From: CAG-103 sp963627135
Lineage (GTDB): Bacteria > Bacillota > Clostridia > Oscillospirales > Oscillospiraceae
Assembly (NCBI GenBank): GCA_963627135.1
Contig: CAVFZY010000010.1
Span: forward strand, 62,001-126,000
Reading direction: 5' to 3'
Length of the DNA stretch: 64,000 bases
Under the pieces are notes generated by a model. It had not been told where the DNA came from and did no database searches. It saw only the letters and a program-made list of their open reading frames with translations. Shown here one piece after another: positions 42,901 to 49,184 of the stretch. Within the stretch, counting starts at the first letter, position 1. Each line of letters starts with the position of its first letter. The translations under genes and the position numbers were made by a program.

Positions 42901-44114
42901 CCGCCGGGGACGTGTGTCACTGGTGGCACGCGGGCGCCGGGCATGAGCACGGCGTGCGCACGCGCATCTCGGACGACCTGCTGTGGCTGCCGTGGGCGGT
43001 GTGCGAGTACGTGGAAAAGACCGGTGACGCGGAGATTCTGAATGCCGAGTACCCCTTCCTCGCGGGCGAGGAGCTGGAGGAAAATGAGCACGACCGGTAC
43101 CAGCCGCTCGAGCCGGGCACGGAGCGCGGCACGGTGCTCGAGCACTGCCGCCGGGCGCTCATGCGCGTGCTCGCGCGCGGCGTGGGCGCGCACGGGCTGC
43201 TGCTGATCGGCACCGGCGACTGGAACGACGCCTTTGACCGCGTGGGCGCGCAGGGCCGGGGCGAGAGCGTGTGGCTGACGTGGTTTTTCGCCATCACGGC
43301 GCGGAAATTTGCCGCCCTCGTGGGCGGGCACGCGGCCGAGCAGCTCTGCCTCGCCGCCGACCACTGCACGCGCGCGGCCGAGGACGCGTGGGACGGCGCG
43401 TGGTACCGGCGCGGATACTATGACGACGGGCGGCCGCTCGGCTCGGCCGGGAATGACGCGTGCCGCATCGACGCGATCGCGCAGGCCTTCGCCGCGCTCG
43501 ACACGCACGCCGACCCCGGCCGCGTGCAGACCGCGCTCACGAGCGCGGTGGCGCAGCTCTTCGACCGGGAGCACAACGTGGTGCGGCTGTTTGACCCGCC
43601 GATCACGCGGCGCACGCCCGAGACGGGCTACGTGCGCAGCTACGGCGCGGGCCTGCGCGAAAACGGCGGGCAGTACACCCACGGCGCGCTGTGGCTGGCC
43701 ATGGCGCTGCTGCACACGGGCCGCACGGCCGAGGGCGCGCAGATCCTGCACGCCGTGCTGCCCACGGCGCACGACCCCGCGCGCTACGAGGGCGAGCCCT
43801 ACGTGCTCGCGGCCGACATTGCGGGCGGGGACAACGCGGGCACGGCCGGCTGGACGTGGTACACGGGCGCGGCAGGGTGGTACCTGCGCATCGCGGCGGA
43901 GGACCTGCTGGGGCTGCACCTGCGCGGCGGCGTGCTCTACCCCGAGCCGCACCTGCCGGCCGGGTGGCCGGAGTGCACCGTGCGCTGGCGCGACGGGGCG
44001 GGCCTGCTGCACACCATCCGCCTGCGGCCCGACGGCGTGACCGTGGACGGAGCTGCCTACGACGGCGGCGGCATCGGCAAAAAACGCCCGAAACCCTATT
44101 CCCAAGATAGGTAA
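36969..44114 (+). CDS. Cyclic beta-1,2-glucan synthase-like protein (GT84-GH94)
   Basis: A 2381-residue multi-domain membrane protein of the NdvB/CgsA type. Membrane helices at about 260-305 (LFLSLLLGFATKSVSGAVLL) and 655-820. Between them is a glycosyltransferase 84 domain: LTLDADTRLTPGVARALVGA near 466, GELYMDCFDRGGFPGKGILD near 537 and RAHRWIRGDWQNAPWIF near 615. A glucoamylase-like region starts with AEDHYLPPDNVQSQPP (about 845), and a C-terminal GH94 region contains TGHMWHRNAHTGRINRW (about 1685), VCHWWHAGAGHEHGVRTR and LLIGTGDWNDAFDRVG (about 2081), whose Asp is the general acid of the family. Such enzymes elongate and cyclise beta-1,2-glucan, with GH94 trimming the chain. GGAGGGATCTTC precedes the ATG. 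Firmicute members are often longer (2800 residues or so). Confidence 0.88.
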   Translation: MAETNTAALRTQGACDARALTVTGRGRANTGRIRRAAKALARMARTVTPETPNGQWLRDNRSFTAAAAGDAAAALRHARVRTAGGQTAGGQTALGTCCAGLLRACEGALTVKAAEAYLEGFQDVLPLETAELGLLVPGLQAAVVCALADTYAGDGAAAPALFTSLRALGTAAWGMLAERCDRVGRILAHDPVGVYPAMDAATRAHYRQSVARLARRTGRTEIDIAEDVLARAQSSEGARRHVGWFLLREVLGAPEKRRDGAWYIAAVVVGTLFLSLLLGFATKSVSGAVLLLIPVSEVVKGLLDAVLLHVTKPRFVPRLALRRGIPPEGRTLCVIAALLTSPDDAHALGARLEEYYLCNRDAGEQLTFGLLADLPEADMEHAPIDPAILRAARAEIETLNARWGSRFYLFTRPRVQTPDGKWSAWERKRGALLSLARLVLDRPGALQCTAGDAAGLSGTVYLLTLDADTRLTPGVARALVGAMLHPLNRAVVDAQRGVVTRGYGLLHPRMATELQSANATDWARVFAGPGGADPYGGACGELYMDCFDRGGFPGKGILDARALLDCCGGGVIPEGRVLSHDALEGAYLHGGFLGDVELTDTFPAAPLAWGARAHRWIRGDWQNAPWIFGRRGRALHPIDRFRLADNLRRSLVAPATWLAIFLGCVLRWPGLRLAAYAALLALAQGLIRALGQPIVHPADTRVRYHSDVLHGLASAVAQTVLRLILLPWEAVLNTSAIVTALWRMAVSHQNLLQWQTAAQRAGKRDGLGAYLRALWPASALGLLTAILTPSPTGLAAGIMWVLSPFVLAALGAPNTTGAAPLQRAAQRELLGWAKATWQYFETFCTAEDHYLPPDNVQSQPPTGTAHRTSPTNMGLALVSALGAHALGIDGGRGLELAERMLTTMEQLPRWNGHFYNWYHTCTLRPMPPLYVSTVDSGNCAAALLTAANALRGWGRDDLAARAQQLCDGMDFGPLYDPQRRLMHIGINTGSGKWSESYYDLLASEARLTSYFAVARGDVPREHWRALSRAQVQKDHYRGCVSWSGSMFEYLMPELFLPPVRDSLLWESAKFCLYVQRRRVRLGQAWGVSESAYFALDSALSYRYKAHGCAALALQPGMDKELVLSPYSSFLALAVEPRAAMRNLRRLAALGLLGQHGFFDALDCTRARTGSGGQIVRCVMAHHQGMSLLAACNALCNDQVRRWFFADPAMRAHATLLSERLPLGAPALRRRAEEPAEKARRRALPDYAAEGTGIDAEAPRCALLSNGTYCLAVTEAGQSFARWHALSVCRRGTRADPAAGPVVRLETEHFSAPLLPGTAEGAQWRFTVRAAQFTTRHGDVTAVQTLTVPGRANGEVRALTLSSPNGIQGTVRFVFEAVLASWEDYVNHPAFARLGFQSVLRRDALLLRHLGRGEKPEAWLCAACDRPGTWRAEGPVPGWLRAGRVELTVPVQAAPDTPWRVRFALGVGAREDDAFTAAQRALVLPPAMAAALPGELAAQYVMTGAELDDAMAAVSPLLFPAVAADTVPEQLKRPALWAQGISGDLPVWCAEAERGVLRQWALLRALGVACDLTLRSADGGDYQQPTAGKVRGWLAALDLAHTLDAPGGVHLVPEGAFPGVAAAAAIRPGMARTRCTLPLLPPPGDRRYLPTGSDVRWDDDGTVAFIGLPPRAWSQVLTNGRFGFLATDAGTGHMWHRNAHTGRINRWLCDPWVLRGTETLRMASRAGAVSLFDDDGQARVEYGFGWAAWERSVDGMSVRVTAFVPENADARVLLIECAGRARIMWHTDLVCAGRDADAPAVVTAYADGLLTAENVRADAPELFCAAASMPLTGWTCDRFSFLRGQMDARAGAGLSPCFALEGVIDRQGVIVCGCDTRANLLRLTQPDEAAHALRATRERWLGAVSRLWMTTPDADMNRYLGGWAAYQTLCCRLLARTSLYQNGGAFGFRDQLQDAVNLLLLDSAPAREQIGRACAHQFAAGDVCHWWHAGAGHEHGVRTRISDDLLWLPWAVCEYVEKTGDAEILNAEYPFLAGEELEENEHDRYQPLEPGTERGTVLEHCRRALMRVLARGVGAHGLLLIGTGDWNDAFDRVGAQGRGESVWLTWFFAITARKFAALVGGHAAEQLCLAADHCTRAAEDAWDGAWYRRGYYDDGRPLGSAGNDACRIDAIAQAFAALDTHADPGRVQTALTSAVAQLFDREHNVVRLFDPPITRRTPETGYVRSYGAGLRENGGQYTHGALWLAMALLHTGRTAEGAQILHAVLPTAHDPARYEGEPYVLAADIAGGDNAGTAGWTWYTGAAGWYLRIAAEDLLGLHLRGGVLYPEPHLPAGWPECTVRWRDGAGLLHTIRLRPDGVTVDGAAYDGGGIGKKRPKPYSQDR

Positions 44115-44121
44115 GGCGTGA

Positions 44122-44127
44122 TATAAT
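44122..44127 (+). promoter_or_regulatory. Candidate -10 for the M16-lgt gene group
   Basis: TATAAT at 44122-44127. Seventeen bases upstream only TTCCCA is seen as a weak -35, inside a CCTAT/ATAGG inverted repeat that overlaps the end of the glucan synthase gene. Confidence 0.45.
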
Positions 44128-44176
44128 AATGTATTCAAAAAATATGGACACACCACAGGCGAAAGGAGCGCATCTT

Positions 44177-45466
44177 ATGGAACGCATCCGCACGGAAATT
44201 CTCCCCGGCGTGTGGCTGACCGCCCTGCGCACGGATAAGTTCAAGACCGCGTGGCTGAGCGTGAACCTGCTGACGCAGCTGCGGCGTGAAACGGCGGCGT
44301 GCACGGCCGTGCTGCCGTATGTGCTGCGGCGCGGCAGCACGCGCCTGCCCGATCTGGAGACGATCGCGGCCGAGCTCGAGCGCCTCTACGGCGCGAGCAT
44401 CACGCCGAGCGTGCGCAAGCTCGGCGAGATTCAGGCCGTGGGCTTTGAGGCCGAGTTTGCCGACGACGGCGCGGTGGGCGAGGACGTGTTTCCCCGGCTC
44501 GCGGCCGACGTGGCCGACCTCCTGCTGCACCCGAACACGCGCGGCGGCCTGCTGCGGCCCGACATTGTCGACAGCGAGCGCGAGAAGCTGCTCGAGCGCA
44601 TCCGCGCCGGGATGAACAACAAGCGCGCCTACGCCATCGAGCGCCTGTACGCCCACATGTGCTGCTGCGAGGACTACGCCGTGCCCCGCCTCGGCGAGGA
44701 GGCGGACGCCGAGCGCATCCACTACCGCAGGCTCACGATGCGCTACCACGACGTGCTGGCCACCAGCCCGGTGGAGATCTTCTACTGCGGCTCGCTCGAG
44801 GGCAGGCACGCTGCGCGCATCCTCACGGACGTGCTCGCGACGATGCCGCGCGGCGAGATCGACGAGGACATCGGCACCGACATCCGCATGAACACGCTCG
44901 AGGACGAGCCGCGCTATGTGACCGAGACGCTCCCGGTCGCGCAGGGGCAGCTCGCCGTGGGCTACCGGCTGGGTGCCTGTATGGAGGAGCCGGACATCCC
45001 GGCGCTGTTTGTCTTCAACGCGCTCTACGGCGGCTGCGTCACGTCGAAGCTCTTTTTGAACGTGCGTGAGAAGCTCAGCCTGTGCTACTACGTCGGCTCG
45101 CGCCTGAGCACGCACAAGGGCCTGCTGACCGTGACGAGCGGCATCGACGTGAAAAACTACGAGCGCGCGCTCGCCGAGATCACGGCGCAGCTCGACGCCG
45201 TGCGCACCGGCGACTTTACGGACGGTGAGCTCCAGGCCGCCATCCGCAGCGTGGCCAGCGACCTGCGCGCCACGGCCGACGCGCCCGACGCGCTGGCGTG
45301 GTACTGGCTCAACCGCACGGTGCAGGGGCTGGACATCGACCCGGCCGAGATGGCCGCGCTCGTGGAAGAGGTCTCGCGCACGGACGTGACGGACATCGCC
45401 GCCGGCGTCGTGTGCGACTGTGTGTATCTGCTCAAGGGAACGGAGGGACCTGCCGATGACGAATGA
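44177..45466 (+). CDS. yfmF: M16-family peptidase-like protein, YfmF type
   Basis: A 429-residue protein with the M16 fold but without the HxxEH zinc motif in its N-terminal half (PYVLRRGSTRLPDLETIAAE stands where it should be), so it is probably the inactive partner of the heterodimer. The R-Y pair region SLCYYVGSRLSTHKGLL near 300-320 is kept, as expected for the substrate-binding subunit. In Bacillus the paired genes yfmF and yfmH are linked to EF-P modification. AAAGGAG lies eight bases before the ATG. It overlaps the next gene by 11 bases. Confidence 0.85.
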   Translation: MERIRTEILPGVWLTALRTDKFKTAWLSVNLLTQLRRETAACTAVLPYVLRRGSTRLPDLETIAAELERLYGASITPSVRKLGEIQAVGFEAEFADDGAVGEDVFPRLAADVADLLLHPNTRGGLLRPDIVDSEREKLLERIRAGMNNKRAYAIERLYAHMCCCEDYAVPRLGEEADAERIHYRRLTMRYHDVLATSPVEIFYCGSLEGRHAARILTDVLATMPRGEIDEDIGTDIRMNTLEDEPRYVTETLPVAQGQLAVGYRLGACMEEPDIPALFVFNALYGGCVTSKLFLNVREKLSLCYYVGSRLSTHKGLLTVTSGIDVKNYERALAEITAQLDAVRTGDFTDGELQAAIRSVASDLRATADAPDALAWYWLNRTVQGLDIDPAEMAALVEEVSRTDVTDIAAGVVCDCVYLLKGTEGPADDE

Positions 45467-46745
45467 ACGACCCGAGAACGTCTGGGCCGCGACGCTGCCG
45501 AACGGCCTGCGCGTGCGCGTGCTCTGTAAGCCCGACTTTCAGCGCAGCTACGCCGTGTTTGCCACCTGCTACGGCGGGGCCGACCGGCGCTTTCGCGTGG
45601 GGGACACATGGACGGACACGCCCGCCGGTGTGGCGCACTATCTCGAGCACAAGCTCTTTGACATGCCCGACGGGTCGGACGCGCTGCTGACGCTGAGCGA
45701 AAACGGCGCGGACCCGAACGCCTTCACGTCCACGAACATGACGGCCTATTATTTTTCCTGCACGGACGGGTTTGAAGAAAACCTGCGCACGCTGCTGCGC
45801 TTTGTCTCGACGCCGTACTTCACGGACGCGAGCGTGGCCAAGGAGCAGGGCATTATCGGGCAGGAGATCCGCATGGGCGAGGACGACCCCGACCGCGCCG
45901 TGTGGCGCAACCTCATGCGCTGTTTGCTCGCGCGCGATGGGGCGCGCGACGCCGTGGCCGGCACGGTCGAGAGCATCGCGGAGATCACGCCCGAGACGCT
46001 CTACACCTGCCACCGCGCGTTTTACGCGCCGTCGAACATGGTGCTGTGCGCCGTGTGCCGGGACACGCCCGAGCGCGTGGCTGCCATCGCGGCGGAGATC
46101 CTGCCGCCGGAGCGCGCCCCCGTCCCGGCCGCCGACCACGGGGAGCCGGAGGACATGACGCCAAAGGATGCCCGCATGCGCGTGGAGCTGGCCGTGTCCG
46201 CGCCGCAGATGCTGCTGGGCGCAAAGTTCCGCCCGGCGGAAAAAGGCGAGGCCCGCCTGCGCCAGGCGCTCACGGCGGAGCTCGCGCTGCAGGCCGCCTT
46301 CGGCGAGGCGACGGCGTTTTACAACGATCTTTACCGCGCGGGGCTGCTCGGCGACGACTTTGGCTGCAATGCGGAATACTGCGGGCCGGTCGCACTGGCC
46401 GTGCTCGGCGGCGAGAGCAAGGCCCCCGACGCCGTGTGCGCGCGTGTGCGCGAGACCGTCGCGCGCATCGCGCGCGACGGCTTTGACGGCCCTGCCTTCG
46501 AGCAGGCGCGCCGCGCCGTGTACGGCAGCCGACTGCGCGGGCTCGACCGGTTTGACGATCTGTGCGTCGACATGGCCGAGGGGCTCTTCGGCGGGTACGA
46601 GCTCATGGACACATTCCCACTGCTGGGTGCCATCACGGCAGCGGAGTGCGCCGCGTGGCTGACCGGGACGCTCGCGCCGGAGCGCCTGGCGCTCTCGGTC
46701 GTGGCGCCGAAGGGAGGCGAGGAAGATGCCGACGATGATGCGTGA
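45456..46745 (+). CDS. yfmH: M16-family zinc peptidase, YfmH type
   Basis: A 429-residue peptidase. The inverted zinc motif HxxEH is GVAHYLEHKLFDMPDG (residues about 60-75), and the downstream Glu ligand is in EQGIIGQEIRMGEDDPD. It pairs with the inactive M16 protein encoded just before it; together they should enclose a degradation chamber for peptides. The start at 45456 has GGAGGGA seven bases upstream. The final 20 bases overlap lgt. Confidence 0.9.
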   Translation: MTNERPENVWAATLPNGLRVRVLCKPDFQRSYAVFATCYGGADRRFRVGDTWTDTPAGVAHYLEHKLFDMPDGSDALLTLSENGADPNAFTSTNMTAYYFSCTDGFEENLRTLLRFVSTPYFTDASVAKEQGIIGQEIRMGEDDPDRAVWRNLMRCLLARDGARDAVAGTVESIAEITPETLYTCHRAFYAPSNMVLCAVCRDTPERVAAIAAEILPPERAPVPAADHGEPEDMTPKDARMRVELAVSAPQMLLGAKFRPAEKGEARLRQALTAELALQAAFGEATAFYNDLYRAGLLGDDFGCNAEYCGPVALAVLGGESKAPDAVCARVRETVARIARDGFDGPAFEQARRAVYGSRLRGLDRFDDLCVDMAEGLFGGYELMDTFPLLGAITAAECAAWLTGTLAPERLALSVVAPKGGEEDADDDA

Positions 46746-47595
46746 CGCCGCCATCAGCTTTCCCCTGCTCGGCGGCTGGAGCATTGACCCCAGCGCGTCG
46801 TTCACGCTCTTTGGCCACACGTTTTACTGGTACGGCGTGATCATCGCCGTGGGCTTCCTCCTCGCGATGCTCTACTGTGCGCGGCACTGCCGCCGCTGCG
46901 GCATCGAGCCCGACACGCTCTATGACTTTCTCATCTGGATGATCCCGATCGCCATCATCGGCGCGCGGCTGTACTACGTCATCTTCCAGTGGAGCGACTA
47001 TCGCGACCACCCCATCGACGCGCTCAAGATCTGGGAGGGCGGGCTCGCCATCTACGGCGGCGTGATCGCGGGGCTGCTGACCGGCGTCGTCTGGTGCCGG
47101 AAAAAGAAGATCCCCTTCGGTGCGATGGCCGATGTCTGCACGCCCGGCCTGCTCATCGGCCAGTGCATCGGCCGATGGGGCAACTTCATCAACCGCGAGG
47201 CCTTCGGCCGCGAGACCGAGGCCTTCTCCCGCATGGGGCTCACGCTCCCCGGCCGGGAGACCGTGTACGTACATCCGACGTTTCTGTACGAGAGCCTGTG
47301 GAACTTCGCGGGCTTTCTGATCCTGCACTTCTGGTTTCGCAAACACGAGCGGAAGTTTGACGGCGAGCTCATTTTGCTCTACGCCGTGTGGTACGGCATC
47401 GGCCGCGCGCTCATCGAGGGCCTGCGCACCGACAGCCTGTACATCACTGGCACGGGCATCCGCGTCAGCCAGCTGCTGGCCGGGGTGTCGGCGGCCGCCG
47501 CGGCCGTCGTGCTCGCGCTGTTTTACACCGGCAGGCTCCATCGCCCGCCGCGCTATGTCGACCGCGATCCCGGCCAGCTGCCGGGCAGCGTATAG
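46726..47595 (+). CDS. lgt: Prolipoprotein diacylglyceryl transferase
   Basis: A 289-residue integral membrane enzyme that transfers diacylglycerol to the lipobox cysteine of prolipoproteins. Family motifs: FYWYGVIIAVGFLLAML, GARLYYVIFQWSDY, GGLAIYGGVIAGLL (with the His-Gly-Gly area replaced by YGG), and the signature GQCIGRWGNFINREAFGRET with essential Arg and Asn, then VHPTFLYESLWNF. Seven hydrophobic segments are visible. It should act on the GH25 lipoprotein encoded at 51005-51883 and others. GGGAGGCGAGGAAG precedes the ATG. Confidence 0.95.
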   Translation: MPTMMRDAAISFPLLGGWSIDPSASFTLFGHTFYWYGVIIAVGFLLAMLYCARHCRRCGIEPDTLYDFLIWMIPIAIIGARLYYVIFQWSDYRDHPIDALKIWEGGLAIYGGVIAGLLTGVVWCRKKKIPFGAMADVCTPGLLIGQCIGRWGNFINREAFGRETEAFSRMGLTLPGRETVYVHPTFLYESLWNFAGFLILHFWFRKHERKFDGELILLYAVWYGIGRALIEGLRTDSLYITGTGIRVSQLLAGVSAAAAAVVLALFYTGRLHRPPRYVDRDPGQLPGSV

Positions 47596-47634
47596 ATCAT
47601 CCCATCCCATTTACTTGCAAGGAGGTTTTTATCC

Positions 47635-48165
47635 ATGAAAGATTACCATGACATGCTCAGCAATCTGAAAGACAAGGTCGTCGATGTGGCCGGCAAGGCC
47701 ACCGTTGCCGTGACGGACGCCGCCGGCAAGGTCGGCGAGACCGTGACCGACGCCGCCAACAGGGTCGTCAGCGACGAGATGCGCGACAAGGTCGCCGGCG
47801 CCGCCCACGCCGTAGGCGACCGTGCCAAGTACGCCTCGCGCATGACGCGCATGACCGTGGACTGCAACGCCGAGCTCGAGCGCGTCAAGCGCACGTACAC
47901 CGAGATCGGCCGCCTGTACTACGAGAACTACCGCGACACGGCCGACGCCTTCCTCGCCGAGCTCTGCCAGCAGGTAACGGACGCCACCGCCCACGTCGCC
48001 GCGCTCGAGGCACAGATGGACGAACTGCGCGCCGCCGCAAAGGAGTACCGCCCCGCGCCGGATCTGCACACCGTGGATGCCGACGTCACCGTCGAGCCGG
48101 AGGACATCGAGGTCGAGGTGACCGAGGAGCCTGCGCCGGCCGAGGAGCCAGCGCCGGAGGAATAA
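47635..48165 (+). CDS. Helical protein with repeated amphipathic segments, unknown function
   Basis: A 176-residue protein with AAGGAGGTTTTTATCC before the ATG. Residues 1-60 contain 11-residue-type repeats (VVDVAGKATVAVTDAAGKVG, ETVTDAANRVVSDEMRDKVA) like those of LEA/YtxH-type proteins. Residues 75-135 are a coiled coil (VAALEAQMDELRAAAKEYRP), and the end is acidic (VEVTEEPAPAEEPAPEE). No membrane segment or signal is seen. A stress or surface-associated role is possible, but nothing in the sequence proves it. Closed by the terminator at 48186. Confidence 0.7.
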   Translation: MKDYHDMLSNLKDKVVDVAGKATVAVTDAAGKVGETVTDAANRVVSDEMRDKVAGAAHAVGDRAKYASRMTRMTVDCNAELERVKRTYTEIGRLYYENYRDTADAFLAELCQQVTDATAHVAALEAQMDELRAAAKEYRPAPDLHTVDADVTVEPEDIEVEVTEEPAPAEEPAPEE

Positions 48166-48185
48166 GCGCTCAAGGGCAAAACGGA

Positions 48186-48222
48186 CCCCGCCCCCGTTTC
48201 CGAATCGGAAACGGGGGCGGGG
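48186..48222 (+). terminator. Long GC-rich hairpin terminator
   Basis: CCCCGCCCCCGTTTCCGA / TCGGAAACGGGGGCGGGG, a stem of about 18 bp lying between convergent genes; it can work for both, although the T tract is poor. Confidence 0.7.
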
Positions 48223-48244
48223 CTTCCTGCTGCCGCAGCAGGGC

Positions 48245-48646
48245 TCAGAGCGTGTAGGTGCGGGGCGGCTCACCGGAGAAGTCCGCGATGACGGCGCGGG
48301 CATCGCGCAGCCAGAACACCGTGAAGATCGGGTTCGACGCATCGCCGTACTGGCTCCGGACGATCGGGTTTTGCAGGCACAGCTCCCTGGCCGCCATGCT
48401 GTCGGAAAAGACGGCCTCGCCGCTCAGGCGCAGCCACGCATACTCCGGGCTGGAGACGGACAGCTCCACATAGGGGTTGACCTGCATGTCCCGATAGACG
48501 TCCTTGGTCGTGTTCGTGCAGAACCAGAGCTTGCCGTCAAGCTCCCCGGCAAACATGAACGGGCGGCACTTCGCCCTGCCGTCCCGGCCGACCGTGGCCA
48601 GATACTGTACGGGGTTCGCCTGCAGAAATGTTACGACTTCGTTCAT
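48245..48646 (-). CDS. Pyridoxamine 5-prime-phosphate oxidase-like FMN-binding protein
   Basis: A 133-residue split-barrel protein: MNEVVTFLQANPVQYLATVG, CRPFMFAGELDGKLWFCTNT and VELSVSSPEYAWLRLSGEAV. Small single-domain members bind FMN or F420 and reduce diverse compounds; most have no known physiological substrate. GGAGG lies nine bases before the ATG. It is divergent from the HxlR regulator at 48797 across a 150-base region with a GCACA dyad, the usual arrangement of a regulator and its target. Confidence 0.88.
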   Translation of the reverse strand: MNEVVTFLQANPVQYLATVGRDGRAKCRPFMFAGELDGKLWFCTNTTKDVYRDMQVNPYVELSVSSPEYAWLRLSGEAVFSDSMAARELCLQNPIVRSQYGDASNPIFTVFWLRDARAVIADFSGEPPRTYTL

Positions 48647-48709
48647 AAGAATTGACCTCCTGCTGCGGGAAAATGGGATTTGCGGTTGCATTCCCGCGCT
48701 TGCAGGTTT

Positions 48710-48756
48710 ATGATAGCGGTGTACGGCGGTTTTGTAAAGTAAGCACATATTTGTGC
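48710..48756. promoter_or_regulatory. Promoter of the oxidase-like gene and candidate HxlR operator
   Basis: Minus strand TTTACA (48733-48738), 17 bases, TATCAT (48710-48715). Immediately upstream lies GCACATATTTGTGC (48743-48756), an inverted repeat with GCACA/TGTGC arms inside a longer GTAA...TTAC frame. Its position fits control of both divergent genes. Confidence 0.6.
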
Positions 48757-48796
48757 CGTAGTTACCAAAAGGAAACCATTGGAGGTGCGCACCGTT

Positions 48797-49123
48797 ATGG
48801 ATGCTGTGAAAACCCTGCCGGCCTGCCCGGTCGAAACGACGCTGACGCTCATCGGCAGCAAGTGGAAGGTGCTGATCCTGCGGGATCTGATGCCGGGGAC
48901 GAAGCGCTTCGGCGAGCTGCGCCGCTCCATCGGCGGCGTGTCGCAGAAGGTGCTGACCGCGCAGCTGCGCGACATGGAGGCGTGCGGCCTCGTGGACCGG
49001 CGGGTCTATGCCGAGGTGCCGCCGCGCGTGGAGTACAGCCTGACGGAGCTGGGGCGGAGCCTGCGGCCGATCCTCGACGCGATGTGGGCGTGGGGCGAGG
49101 CGTACAAGGTGAAAAACCGATAA
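48797..49123 (+). CDS. HxlR-family transcriptional regulator
   Basis: A 108-residue winged-helix regulator. Typical features are CPVETTLTLIGSKWKVLILR (Cys15-Pro plus the SKWK helix), FGELRRSIGGVSQKVLTAQL, RDMEACGLVDRRVYAEVPPR and VEYSLTELGRSL. The N-terminal Cys is redox-active in several relatives that sense quinones or aldehydes. GGAGG lies upstream of the ATG at 48797. It likely controls the divergent FMN-binding protein gene. Confidence 0.92.
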   Translation: MDAVKTLPACPVETTLTLIGSKWKVLILRDLMPGTKRFGELRRSIGGVSQKVLTAQLRDMEACGLVDRRVYAEVPPRVEYSLTELGRSLRPILDAMWAWGEAYKVKNR

Positions 49124-49135
49124 AAAAACGCGTAA

Positions 49136-49169
49136 CTGCGGGGCGGAGCCTTTTGGCTCCGCCCCGCAG
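49136..49169. terminator. Hairpin between convergent genes
   Basis: CTGCGGGGCGGAGCC, loop TTTT, GGCTCCGCCCCGCAG: a perfect 15-bp stem placed between the HxlR gene and the leftward SLH subtilase. Confidence 0.75.
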
Positions 49170-49184
49170 CGCTGTATCTTCGCT

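Noticed and set aside
41000..43900. Many long antisense frames within the glucan synthase gene
   Set aside because: Expected in a sequence with extreme G/C at third positions; all are Arg/Ala/Pro-rich and lack start signals.
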